A stretch of 64,000 nucleotides of DNA, from NCBI RefSeq assembly GCF_023074185.1, contig NZ_JADPKY010000143.1, forward strand, positions 1-64,000, in the 5' to 3' direction. Positions 26,039 to 33,788 of the stretch are shown here, piece by piece; position 1 is the stretch's first letter; the number at the start of each line of letters is the position of its first letter. The notes below the pieces were generated by a model. The model saw nothing but the letters and a program-made list of their open reading frames with translations, ran no database searches and was not told the origin of the DNA. The position numbers and the translations under genes were made by a program. The stretch comes from Bradyrhizobium sp. 132. GTDB lineage: Bacteria > Pseudomonadota > Alphaproteobacteria > Rhizobiales > Xanthobacteraceae.

Positions 26039-27340
26039 ATGACGGCAGCATCGGGGGTCTCCGCGGCGGCGGAGAAATCGACGACGGCACATGTGGTGTG
26101 GGCGAGCGCGCTCGGCACCGCGATCGAGTGGTACGACTTCCTGATCTACGGCACGGCCGCCGCCCTCGTGTTCAACAAGTTGTTCTTCCCGAGCTTCGAT
26201 CCCTTCGTCGGCACGCTGGCGGCGTTCTCGACCTATGCGGTCGGCTTTGTGGCGCGGCCGATCGGCGGCGCGATCATCGGGCATTATGGCGACCGGCTCG
26301 GCCGCAAGAAGATGCTGGTCGCGACCATGATCGCGATGGGGCTCGGCACGTTCCTGATCGGCTGCCTGCCGACCTACAGCCAGATCGGCGTCTGGGCGCC
26401 GATCTTCCTTGTCATCTTGCGCTTCATCCAGGGCATCGGGCTCGGTGGCGAGTGGAGCGGCGCGGTGGTCATGGTGGCCGAGCACGCCGGCAATCGCCGC
26501 GGTTTCTATGGCAGTCTGGTGCAGATCGGTTTTCCCGTCGGCGTCGCCGCCTCCACCGGCATTTTTGGTCTGATGACGAAACTGCCCGAAGCCGATTTCC
26601 TCAGTTGGGGCTGGCGCGTGCCGTTCCTGATCAGCATCCTGCTCGTCGGGGTCGGCTTCATCGTGCGGCTGAAACTCGCGGAGACGCCGCACTTCAAGGA
26701 GGTGGTCGAGCGCAACGAGGTGCTGGCACAGCCGGTGATGGAAGTCCTGCGCCGCGACTGGCGCAGTTTCCTGCTCGCGATCGGCATCACCGTCTCTGAA
26801 GTCGGGCTCGCTTATCTCCTCACCGTCTTCACCGTGGTCTATGCCACGACGCAGCTCGGCCTGCCGCGGCAGGTGATCCTGGATGCGGTGGTCTATGCCG
26901 CGCTGGTCGAGCTCGCGACGCTGCCGCTCGCCGGCTGGCTGTCCGACATCTTCGGCCGCAAGGCACTGTATCTCGCCGGCGGCGTGTTCACGGTGGCGCT
27001 GGCGTTTCCGTTGTTCTGGTTCCTCGACACCAGGGAGCCGGCGCTGATCACGCTCGCGCTCGTCGTCACGATGACCCTGACGCATGCGCTGCTGTTCGGG
27101 CCGAAGGCCGCCTTCATGCCGGAGCTGTTCCGCACCCAGGTGCGCTACAGCGGTGCGTCGCTGGGCGCCAACGTCGCGGCCGCGCTCAGTGGCGGCTTCT
27201 CGCCGCTGATTGCGACGGCACTGCTTGCATGGGCCGGCTCGTACTGGGCGGTGTCAGTCTACATCATCGGGCTCTCGATCATCACGATCATCGCAACGCT
27301 GATGGCGCCGGAGACCGCGCGGAGCTCGCTGAGATCCTGA
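26039..27340 (+). CDS. MFS transporter, metabolite:H+ symporter (MHS) family
   Basis: About 433 residues with twelve membrane segments. SALGTAIEWYDFLIYGTAAALVF is the MHS N-terminal signature, with GHYGDRLGRKKML and GWLSDIFGRKALYLAGG as the two loop motifs and GEWSGAVVM in helix 4-5. The start is uncertain: ATG 26039 has GGGG 8 bases upstream, while ATG 26006 and 26009 lack a site. The substrate is unknown; relatives move dicarboxylates, shikimate, betaine and aromatic acids. It is convergent with the glycosidase gene, 6 bases away. Confidence 0.87.
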   Translation: MTAASGVSAAAEKSTTAHVVWASALGTAIEWYDFLIYGTAAALVFNKLFFPSFDPFVGTLAAFSTYAVGFVARPIGGAIIGHYGDRLGRKKMLVATMIAMGLGTFLIGCLPTYSQIGVWAPIFLVILRFIQGIGLGGEWSGAVVMVAEHAGNRRGFYGSLVQIGFPVGVAASTGIFGLMTKLPEADFLSWGWRVPFLISILLVGVGFIVRLKLAETPHFKEVVERNEVLAQPVMEVLRRDWRSFLLAIGITVSEVGLAYLLTVFTVVYATTQLGLPRQVILDAVVYAALVELATLPLAGWLSDIFGRKALYLAGGVFTVALAFPLFWFLDTREPALITLALVVTMTLTHALLFGPKAAFMPELFRTQVRYSGASLGANVAAALSGGFSPLIATALLAWAGSYWAVSVYIIGLSIITIIATLMAPETARSSLRS

Positions 27341-27346
27341 GGGCGG

Positions 27347-28861
27347 CTAACGGCAGGCAGGATTCGCGACTGCTGGAAATACCAGGAAGGTGATGGTCGC
27401 TGGCGCAAGCCGGATCGTGCCCGCCGATGCTGCGCGCGGCTCAAGCCGGGGTAGCTCGTCATCGGCATTCAGCGCGAGCGACTTGCCGTTCAGCTGCACG
27501 GTCGCGTCTTGCAGCCGCTTCGCATGCAACGTGTAACGCTCGGCGGGATGTGACAGCGTCAGGGTGGATGATGCATACCGCGACGCGTTGATCGCGAGCA
27601 CGGACACCGCGCCCCGCATGGCCGGATGGCAATGCGCATGGAGATGGAGATCTGGCGCGGCGACCGAGCTCGTGTCGAGCACGACCGTTCCCATCAGCCG
27701 GTGCCAGAGCAGCGCAGCCCAGTAGTTCGGCCGCGGACGGAACGTCCCTTCGTCGAGCAGGCCGTAGTCGCTGGCGGCCAGCGTGTTGTGCATCACGACC
27801 TGGACGCCAGCTCTTGCCAGCCGTCCGAGCTGGTCGAGATAGCGGAACGCGTCGAGAAAAGTCTTGTCCCAGCGATTGCCTCCGCAGGCGGCATCCGCGG
27901 TCTCCGTCAGCCAGATCGGTTTGCCCGGCTCGAACATGTCGCGCAGCGCGCTGTAGATCGCGAGACTCGCGTCGGTGCGCGCCAGCCATTGCTCCGAAAG
28001 CGCCTGCGCCGGATCGTCGCTGCCGCCGCAGCGCGGCGAGAGCGTGTTGTAGTGATGATAGGAGAAGCGATCGAGACCGGGGCCGGATGCGGCGAGCAGG
28101 TCGCGCGTGGCGATGCCGGACCCGGATGGCGACGGCGCATCGCCGATTGAACCCGGACCGACGATCAGCGTCTCAGGCGCCGCCCGTTGCATCCATTCGC
28201 GAAAAATCCTGAAGTCGCGGCCATAAGCCTTCGCATCATATCGAGGCGGCGCGCCGTTCGTCGCGGCGAGGTTTGGTTCGTTCATGAATTCCACCGCCGC
28301 GATGTGGCCGCCCAGCGAACGCGTCGTGTCGATCAGGTGCTCCGCCTGATCGGTCTTCCACGCGCCATCCGCATCGCGGCTGCCCGGACTGATCGCAAAG
28401 GAGGTGACAATCTGCGCATCAACCGCGCGGGCGAAGTCGATAACGCCACGCCATGGCGCGCGGCTGAGCACGGTGTTGAAGCCGGCAGGCGGTGCCGCCG
28501 GCGCGTCGTCGCCGTCCGCGAAATAGGTTGCATTCGCCCAGGTGCCGCTCACGCGCAGATAGGCCGGCGCCAAGGCGGCGGCGAGCTTGCGGAGACGCCG
28601 GTTGGCAAGATCGATTGGCGGCCTGTCGCTGTAGCCATCACGCTGCATCTGATGTTGCGCATAAGGTCTCCAAAAGCGACCGCCGGTCACCTCGACCATC
28701 TCGACATTGTAGGATTGAAAGCGCGCGTCGATGATGTCGATCACCTTCATGCGCGACGGTGCGATCGCAGGCTCGCTTGCACTTGCCGCGCGACTTATCG
28801 CAGCGACGAGCAATGCGGCGCCGATCACGCGCGCGATGCGCAGGCGGCTGTGTCGCTCCAT
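27347..28861 (-). CDS. Exported glycoside hydrolase, GH79 (heparanase/beta-glucuronidase)-like
   Basis: The 504-residue protein has a signal peptide (RIARVIGAALLVAAISRAASA) and a TIM-barrel glycosidase with the retaining pair of the GH79 type. The acid/base is Glu195 in FMNEPNL and the nucleophile Glu320 in WLTETADAACGG, each following a strand, with FSYHHYNTLSP between them. The C-terminal 130 residues form a beta-rich domain. GH79 members hydrolyse glucuronides; the family was assigned from motifs, and GH39 or GH30 relatives remain possible. ATG 28861 was chosen because the open frame upstream is decayed non-coding DNA. The enzyme is secreted or periplasmic. Confidence 0.65.
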   Translation of the reverse strand: MERHSRLRIARVIGAALLVAAISRAASASEPAIAPSRMKVIDIIDARFQSYNVEMVEVTGGRFWRPYAQHQMQRDGYSDRPPIDLANRRLRKLAAALAPAYLRVSGTWANATYFADGDDAPAAPPAGFNTVLSRAPWRGVIDFARAVDAQIVTSFAISPGSRDADGAWKTDQAEHLIDTTRSLGGHIAAVEFMNEPNLAATNGAPPRYDAKAYGRDFRIFREWMQRAAPETLIVGPGSIGDAPSPSGSGIATRDLLAASGPGLDRFSYHHYNTLSPRCGGSDDPAQALSEQWLARTDASLAIYSALRDMFEPGKPIWLTETADAACGGNRWDKTFLDAFRYLDQLGRLARAGVQVVMHNTLAASDYGLLDEGTFRPRPNYWAALLWHRLMGTVVLDTSSVAAPDLHLHAHCHPAMRGAVSVLAINASRYASSTLTLSHPAERYTLHAKRLQDATVQLNGKSLALNADDELPRLEPRAASAGTIRLAPATITFLVFPAVANPACR

Positions 28862-29486
28862 TGCCGGCCTTGTATACACGTCCTGACGCCTTCTTATGCT
28901 GGGCGAGCCATTAACCGCTTTTATGCGGCGAATTTTTACTTCCAATTTTACTTCGCAACATCCCGCCCATAGCCTCGCCCGCAATTGATCAGATCCGCAG
29001 CCGGTCAATGGCGATCGGTGCGCAGCAGTCATTGTAGCCAACGAGGGTTGCCATGCTTGACGGGGACGAAGTGACATCCGCTGCCAATCCGGCGGGGGCG
29101 AACGACAAATCGACAAAAAAGCTGAGCCGGCGCACGCTGGGGGGCGGCCGCAGTTGCGGGCGCAGCCGCAGGAGTGGACGCGATCCGCGGCTTCCCGACC
29201 GATGCGCCAGCGCAGGTTTGCACGCTCCAGCGTATCAATGGCGTAATCGCGATAGAGGCGCTCCTGGTGGGCGGCGGATTGCTCGCCGGTCATCCAGACC
29301 AACTGCTCGCGCCGCACCACCTGGCCGCCGGTGTGGACGGCTGGGTGAGGCCCCGCCGCCGCACGCGACCTGTTCTCATCAATTAGAGGACGTGCCAGTC
29401 CAGTGTTGCTGGCATACTGAATATTGATTATCAGGTGGGCCGGCGCGCATGATGCGCCCAACGAACATAAAAAGGGAGCACAAAAC
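28862..29486. other. Gene-poor stretch with decayed coding DNA
   Basis: Between the glycosidase and the FAH-family gene there is no intact gene. It holds the binding-protein remnant listed separately and a reverse-strand open stretch at about 29200-29385 whose composition (MTGEQSAAHQERLYRDYAID) resembles coding sequence but matches nothing I recognise. AT-rich DNA at 28900-28960 probably contains the glycosidase promoter. Confidence 0.5.
29053..29222 (+). pseudogene. Frameshifted N-terminal remnant of a twin-arginine exported ABC binding protein
   Basis: ATG 29053 opens a frame whose residues 21-27 read KKLSRRT, a twin-arginine signal start. After about 29143 the matching sequence moves to another frame, reading GAAAVAGAAAGVDAIRGFPT then APAQ. 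SRRT, an Ala-rich core and GFPT-x-x-AQ is the usual leader of PotD-type polyamine or carboxylate binding proteins of Rhizobiales. No mature domain follows, so only the first 55 or so codons survive, broken by an indel. Confidence 0.45.
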
Positions 29487-30284
29487 ATGAAAGAGATCTC
29501 AGCAACGCGACGAGAGCTGCTCGCAGTTGCCGCGGTGGCAAGTGCTGCTTCAATCGCGGAAGTTGCGCCGGCTGCGGCGCAGGCCGGGCAAAGGCCGATC
29601 TTTCCGGTGCCGATGGTCACCATCCCGATCGTCGGCGAGACCAGCGTGTTCCAGGTCCGCCGCATCTACTGCATCGGGCGTAACTATGCGGCGCACGCGA
29701 TCGAGCGGGGTTCGGATCCGAGCCGCGAGCCGCCGTTCTTCTTCCAGAAACCGACCGACGCGATCCAGAACGTCGCGATCGGCGAGGTCGCGGATCATCC
29801 CTATCCGTCGCTGACCAAGAACTATCATCACGAGGTCGAGCTGGTCGCTGCGCTGAAATCCGGCGGCAGCAACATTCCGGCCGAGAAGGCGCTCGATCAT
29901 GTCTATGGCTACGCGCTCGGCCTCGACATGACCCGGCGCGATCTCCAGAACGGCATGGCCGCGGAGAAGAAGCCCTGGGAGATCGGCAAGAGCTTTGACC
30001 ACGCTGCGGTGATCGGCCCGATCCATCCGGCCAGCAAGACCGGGCATTTCGAGAAGGGCGCCATTTCACTGGCGATCAACGGGACGGTGAAGCAGAGCTC
30101 GGATCTCAGCAAGATGATCTGGAGTGTCGCCGAGCAGATCGCAAAGCTCTCGGAAGCGTTCGAGCTCAAGGCCGGCGACATCATCTATTCCGGCACGCCG
30201 GAGAATGTCGGCCCCGTGGTGAAGGGCGACGTGCTGCTGTGCAAGCTCGATGGCTTGCCGGACATGTCGATCAAGATCGCCTGA
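29487..30284 (+). CDS. Fumarylacetoacetate hydrolase family protein with export signal
   Basis: The 265-residue protein carries the FAH C-terminal-domain pattern. YCIGRNYAAHAIE (61-73) is followed by FQKPTDAI, the metal-binding acids Glu116 and Glu118 in YHHEVELV and Asp147 in GLDMTRRD, and YSGTPENVGPV near the end. What is odd is the N-terminus: ATRRELLAVAAVASAASIAEVAPAAAQA (7-34) is a twin-arginine-like signal ending in a peptidase site, whereas FAH hydrolases normally act in the cytoplasm. ATG 29487 has GGGAG upstream and lies just ahead of the signal. The next gene, 28 bases on, is also a periplasmic protein. Confidence 0.85.
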   Translation: MKEISATRRELLAVAAVASAASIAEVAPAAAQAGQRPIFPVPMVTIPIVGETSVFQVRRIYCIGRNYAAHAIERGSDPSREPPFFFQKPTDAIQNVAIGEVADHPYPSLTKNYHHEVELVAALKSGGSNIPAEKALDHVYGYALGLDMTRRDLQNGMAAEKKPWEIGKSFDHAAVIGPIHPASKTGHFEKGAISLAINGTVKQSSDLSKMIWSVAEQIAKLSEAFELKAGDIIYSGTPENVGPVVKGDVLLCKLDGLPDMSIKIA

Positions 30285-30312
30285 CTGATCCAGCCCGGGT
30301 CGGGAGTGCAAT

Positions 30313-31104
30313 ATGTTGCGTTATGCCGTAGTCGTCATGTTGGGGTTGGCCTTCGCTGTCACCGGCGCTGTAACGGGGAATGCTGAAGGCGCGAGCGACA
30401 TCGCGCCGACGGGAGCGTTGCGCGTGGCGGTGGCCGTCGGCCCCGCCGCGTCGGCGTTCTGGACGACGCGTGATCCCGCAGGCGGAAAGCCGCGCGGCGT
30501 CACCGTAGAACTCGCCAAGGCTGCCGCCGACAAGTTGCACGTTCCTCTGCATCTGGTCGAATACCAGAGCTCCGACGAGATCGCCGCCGCCAGCAGCAAG
30601 GACGTCTGGGATCTCTCCTTCATGCCGGCCGACGTCAAGCGCGAGCAGTTCGTGGATCAGGGCCCAGCTTACGTCGCCTATATGAGCGGCTATCTCATTC
30701 GCGCCGGTTCGGACATCCGCGCCGTCGCGGATGTTGATCGTGCGGGAATGCGGGTCGGTTGCATCGAGGGGACCTCGACGTCGCGGACGGTCGAGAAGTC
30801 GCTGAAGCAGGCGAAGCTGACGAAGTTCGTGAAGCCGGAACAGGCGGCCGAATTAATCGGCAAGGGGGAGCTGGATGCCCTCGCGATGGGTATGGGGGCG
30901 TTGGAAGACCTCTCGCGTAAGCTGCCGGGAACGAAGGTGCTGGACGAGGTGATCCAGTCGACCGGCGTGGTCGTGGTCGTGCCCAAGGGCAAGGCGGTGG
31001 CGAAGGCCTGGGCCGCGCATTTCCTGGATGAGGCCAAGTCGGATGGCACGGTGCGCCGCGCGCTCGACGGCAACGGATTTACCAGCGACAAGGTCGCGCC
31101 GTAG
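30313..31104 (+). CDS. Periplasmic solute-binding protein, amino-acid type (SBP_bac_3)
   Basis: 263 residues with a signal peptide (MLRYAVVVMLGLAFAVTGAVTGNAEG). The mature part follows the family 3 binding-protein fold: GALRVAVAV, the GVTVELAKAAADKLHVPLHLVEY segment, DLSFMPADVKREQFVDQGPAYVAYMSGYL and GMRVGCIEGTSTSRTVE. The usual arginine that holds the amino acid carboxylate is not obvious, so another small ligand is possible. No permease genes are adjacent; coupling to the exported FAH protein by position suggests a shared substrate. Confidence 0.82.
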   Translation: MLRYAVVVMLGLAFAVTGAVTGNAEGASDIAPTGALRVAVAVGPAASAFWTTRDPAGGKPRGVTVELAKAAADKLHVPLHLVEYQSSDEIAAASSKDVWDLSFMPADVKREQFVDQGPAYVAYMSGYLIRAGSDIRAVADVDRAGMRVGCIEGTSTSRTVEKSLKQAKLTKFVKPEQAAELIGKGELDALAMGMGALEDLSRKLPGTKVLDEVIQSTGVVVVVPKGKAVAKAWAAHFLDEAKSDGTVRRALDGNGFTSDKVAP

Positions 31105-31255
31105 TTGCCGATCTGCCCTCCGCTGCGACCACAATCTGAAGGCAGAGGCCTTTGAATTGCCGGAGTTCCATCGGCGATTGCCCTGTGTTGGGCAACGAAC
31201 AAACCTCGTGCAGCCATATTTAAGTATGAGTCACTCCCGCGAGGGAGACGCTCCG

Positions 31256-31672
31256 ATGAACAAAGCTCTGATCACTGCCGTCGTGATGCTGGCTAGCGTG
31301 CCTGCAAGCGCCGCCGCGCAGGAGCGCGCTGGTGCTGCGGCGTTGGGAGCCGTGTCAGGCGCCGTCGTGCTGGGTCCGATCGGTGCCGTCGCGGGCGCGG
31401 TGGTCGGTTATACCGCCGGACCTGCAATCGCCCGGTCCTGGGGCGTGAGAGGTTCACGCTCGGCGAGACATCGGCAACCGCCGCGTCGCGAGGCGTACCG
31501 CGCGGCGGCGACCGGGGGTCCGCCGCGCACACGCGAGTCGATGGATGCCAATGGCCAGATGAGAGCTGCCAGCAATCCGCCGGTTCAAGCCGCGCCTGCG
31601 GTGCAGCCTGTTCAAGCTGCTCCTGTGGTGCCCGCGCAGACCACGACGCCGCCGGTTCAAGGATTCGACTGA
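31256..31672 (+). CDS. Small exported protein with glycine-zipper segment
   Basis: The 138-residue protein starts at ATG 31256 behind GAGGGAG. A signal peptide (MNKALITAVVMLASVPASAAAQ) leads to a Gly/Ala segment, GAVSGAVVLGPIGAVAGAVV, of the glycine-zipper type that inserts in membranes. The second half is basic, then Pro/Gln/Ala-rich with repeats of VQAAP. Such proteins are frequent and unassigned in Rhizobiales; an envelope location is likely. Confidence 0.65.
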   Translation: MNKALITAVVMLASVPASAAAQERAGAAALGAVSGAVVLGPIGAVAGAVVGYTAGPAIARSWGVRGSRSARHRQPPRREAYRAAATGGPPRTRESMDANGQMRAASNPPVQAAPAVQPVQAAPVVPAQTTTPPVQGFD

Positions 31673-31679
31673 GGTCAGC

Positions 31680-32420
31680 TTACGCCGCCGCCTTCGGCCG
31701 CAGCCGATCGACGGTCCGCGCGATCAGCGCCGCGACTTCCCCGACCTTCGGCCCGATCCGGAACTCAGGGCCGGCGACGACAACCGAGAGTCTGCGATCG
31801 CTGATCGGCAGCGGGATCGCGGCGCCCGCGAGGTCGCGGCTATAGTCGGCGAAGCTCTGGCAGTAACCGCGCGCGATCGAATTGCGCAGCTCGGTCTCGA
31901 CCGCGTCTATGCTGATCGGCGTTGACGGACCGTACTGCTTGAATTCGATCTTGCGATAGACGGAGTCGCGCTCCTCCGGCGAATATTGCAGAAGCAGGGC
32001 GCGGCCGCTGGCGGTGGCGTGAATCGGCACGCGGTGGCCGATGGTCGCGAAATAGCGGATCGCGGCCTGGGACTCGACGACGTCAATGAACACGGCCATC
32101 ACGCCGGCCGGCGCCACGATGGAGGCGGTCTCGCCGGTCTCGGCCGAGAGGTCGGCGATCAGCGTGTGTGTCCACGGCGGCAGCGGCTCGACCTCGGAGA
32201 TCATCCGCGCCATCGCCAGCCAGCGCGGCGTCGGGTAGAAGCCGGCCCGCGGCCGCGGTTCGTAGAGATAGCCTTTCTCCGACAGCGTCGCGAGCAGGTT
32301 GAAGGTCGACGAGCGCGGCCAGCCGAAATGATCGGCGATCTCGGCAAGCGTCGCCGGTTTCCTCGTTTGCGCGAAGAACTCCATGATCTCCAGGACGTTT
32401 GCGGCTTGGCGAACGATCAT
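31680..32420 (-). CDS. IclR-family transcriptional regulator
   Basis: The 246-residue product from ATG 32420 has an N-terminal helix-turn-helix (NVLEIMEFFAQTRKPATLAEIADHFGWPRSSTFNLL) and an effector domain with HATASGRALLLQ and FADYSRDLAGAAIPLP. It is the last gene of the CaiB/MaoC/CitE operon, 20 bases after the lyase stop, and probably controls the divergent promoters at about 35.0-35.2 kb. The upstream extension of the frame to 32564 overlaps the lyase and is rejected. Confidence 0.9.
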   Translation of the reverse strand: MIVRQAANVLEIMEFFAQTRKPATLAEIADHFGWPRSSTFNLLATLSEKGYLYEPRPRAGFYPTPRWLAMARMISEVEPLPPWTHTLIADLSAETGETASIVAPAGVMAVFIDVVESQAAIRYFATIGHRVPIHATASGRALLLQYSPEERDSVYRKIEFKQYGPSTPISIDAVETELRNSIARGYCQSFADYSRDLAGAAIPLPISDRRLSVVVAGPEFRIGPKVGEVAALIARTVDRLRPKAAA

Positions 32421-32440
32421 GGTGAGACTTGCATCCTGAT

Positions 32441-33292
32441 CTAGGGCTGGCCGAGGATTTTCTTCGCGGCGCGAAGATGCGGCTTGTCGATCATCTGGCC
32501 GTCGAGACGCAGAGTACCGGAGTTCGGATTGTTCGCGAATGCCGCGATCACCTTCTCTGCCCAATTACGCTCGGCCTCGGTCGGCTCGAACGCCGCGTTG
32601 ACGACGTCGACATGCTTTGGATGGATCAGCGCCTTCGCCGAAAAACCGTCGCGCCGCGCGGCGCGCGTTTCCTGCTCGAGTCCTGCCAGATTGTCGATGT
32701 CGGTATAGACGGTGTCGATCGGCGCGACTTCGGCCGCCGCCGCCGCCATCAGACAGAGATCGCGTGCCAGACGATAAGGGCTGTGGAACACGCCACCTGA
32801 CGCCTTTTCAGTAGCGCCGAGCGAAGCGGAGAGATCTTCCGCGCCCCACATCAAGCCGGCAAGGCGCGCGGAGCAGCCCTTGTAGCTGCCCAGCCCGAAG
32901 ATCGAGCCGGCGGTTTCGGTCGCGACGCAGACGATGCGCGTCGTGCCGACCGCGATTCCGGCCGCAGCCTCCAAGGCTTCGAGCCAGGTTGCGACCTGGC
33001 GCACGTCGTCGCCGCCTTGCGATTTCGGCAGCACGATGCCGTCGGGTTTGCCTGGCATCACCGCGGCGAGGTCGGCGAGCGTCATGCCGGTGTCGAGCGC
33101 GTTGACGCGGACATAGAGCTGATGGGGGCCGCGAGAGCCCTTCAGCATCGCCAGCGTCAACCCGCGCGCTTCCGGCTTCTTGTCGGTGACGACAGAGTCC
33201 TCGAGATCGATGATCAACGCGTCGGCGTTGCCTTCGCTGGCCTTCTCGAATTTTCGCGGGGAGTCGCCCGGCACGAACAGCATCGAACGCAT
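32441..33292 (-). CDS. CoA-ester lyase, CitE family (citramalyl-/malyl-CoA lyase-like)
   Basis: The 283-residue TIM-barrel protein starts MRSMLFVPGDSPRKFEKA and has DALIIDLEDSV, the metal-ligand Glu in ATETAGSIFGL, Asp in GLMWGAEDLSASLG and the C-terminal IHPKHVDVVN, all standard for the CitE/HpcH family. Stand-alone members cleave malyl-, methylmalyl- or citramalyl-CoA. The start overlaps the MaoC stop (ATGA at 33289-33292). Following a CoA transferase and a hydratase, it would split citramalyl-CoA to acetyl-CoA and pyruvate in an itaconate-type pathway. Confidence 0.85.
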   Translation of the reverse strand: MRSMLFVPGDSPRKFEKASEGNADALIIDLEDSVVTDKKPEARGLTLAMLKGSRGPHQLYVRVNALDTGMTLADLAAVMPGKPDGIVLPKSQGGDDVRQVATWLEALEAAAGIAVGTTRIVCVATETAGSIFGLGSYKGCSARLAGLMWGAEDLSASLGATEKASGGVFHSPYRLARDLCLMAAAAAEVAPIDTVYTDIDNLAGLEQETRAARRDGFSAKALIHPKHVDVVNAAFEPTEAERNWAEKVIAAFANNPNSGTLRLDGQMIDKPHLRAAKKILGQP

Positions 33293-33744
33293 CAGGCCGG
33301 CCTCTTGTGCATCATCGCCATGCGGCGGCATTTACCGACGATCTCGTCGTTCTGGTTCAAGGCGTGGTGCTCGAACTCGACGATGCCCGCCTTGGGGCGC
33401 GATTTGGATTCCCGCAACGAAAGCACCTTTGTCGTCGCCCGCAAAGTGTCGCCATGGAAGACCGGCTTTGGAAAAGTGACGTCGGTCATGCCGAGATTGG
33501 CGACGGTGGTGCCCATGGTCGTATCATAGACCGTCATGCCGATCATGATGCCGAGGGTGTAAAGGCTGTTGAAAATGCGCTGGCCGAACTCGGTCTGGGC
33601 CGAAAAATGCGCGTCGATGTGCAGCGGCTGCGGGTTGAGCGTCAGCAGGCTGAACATGGTGTTGTCCATCTCCGTGACGGTCCGGCTCAGGGGATGCCTG
33701 AACTCCTGGCCCACGGAAAAATCCTCGAAATAGAGTCCGGCCAT
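33292..33744 (-). CDS. MaoC-family enoyl-CoA hydratase
   Basis: 150 residues forming one hotdog domain. LYFEDFSVGQEF opens the fold; the hydratase residues lie in LNPQPLHID (Asn37, His42, Asp44), and FNSLYTLGIMIGMTV covers the central helix. Single-hotdog members hydrate mesaconyl-C4-CoA or itaconyl-CoA. GGGAGG precedes ATG 33744. Lying between the CoA transferase and the CitE lyase, it fits the itaconyl-CoA hydratase position. Confidence 0.87.
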   Translation of the reverse strand: MAGLYFEDFSVGQEFRHPLSRTVTEMDNTMFSLLTLNPQPLHIDAHFSAQTEFGQRIFNSLYTLGIMIGMTVYDTTMGTTVANLGMTDVTFPKPVFHGDTLRATTKVLSLRESKSRPKAGIVEFEHHALNQNDEIVGKCRRMAMMHKRPA

Positions 33745-33788
33745 CGTGGTTTCCTCCCTGTGTCTCGATTTTTGCCGGCGCCCGCTGC

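Noticed and set aside
28862..29665. N-terminal 268-codon extension of the glycosidase frame
   Set aside because: The extension crosses a promoter-like AT-rich region and decayed DNA, overlaps the FAH-family gene on the other strand and precedes a good signal peptide.
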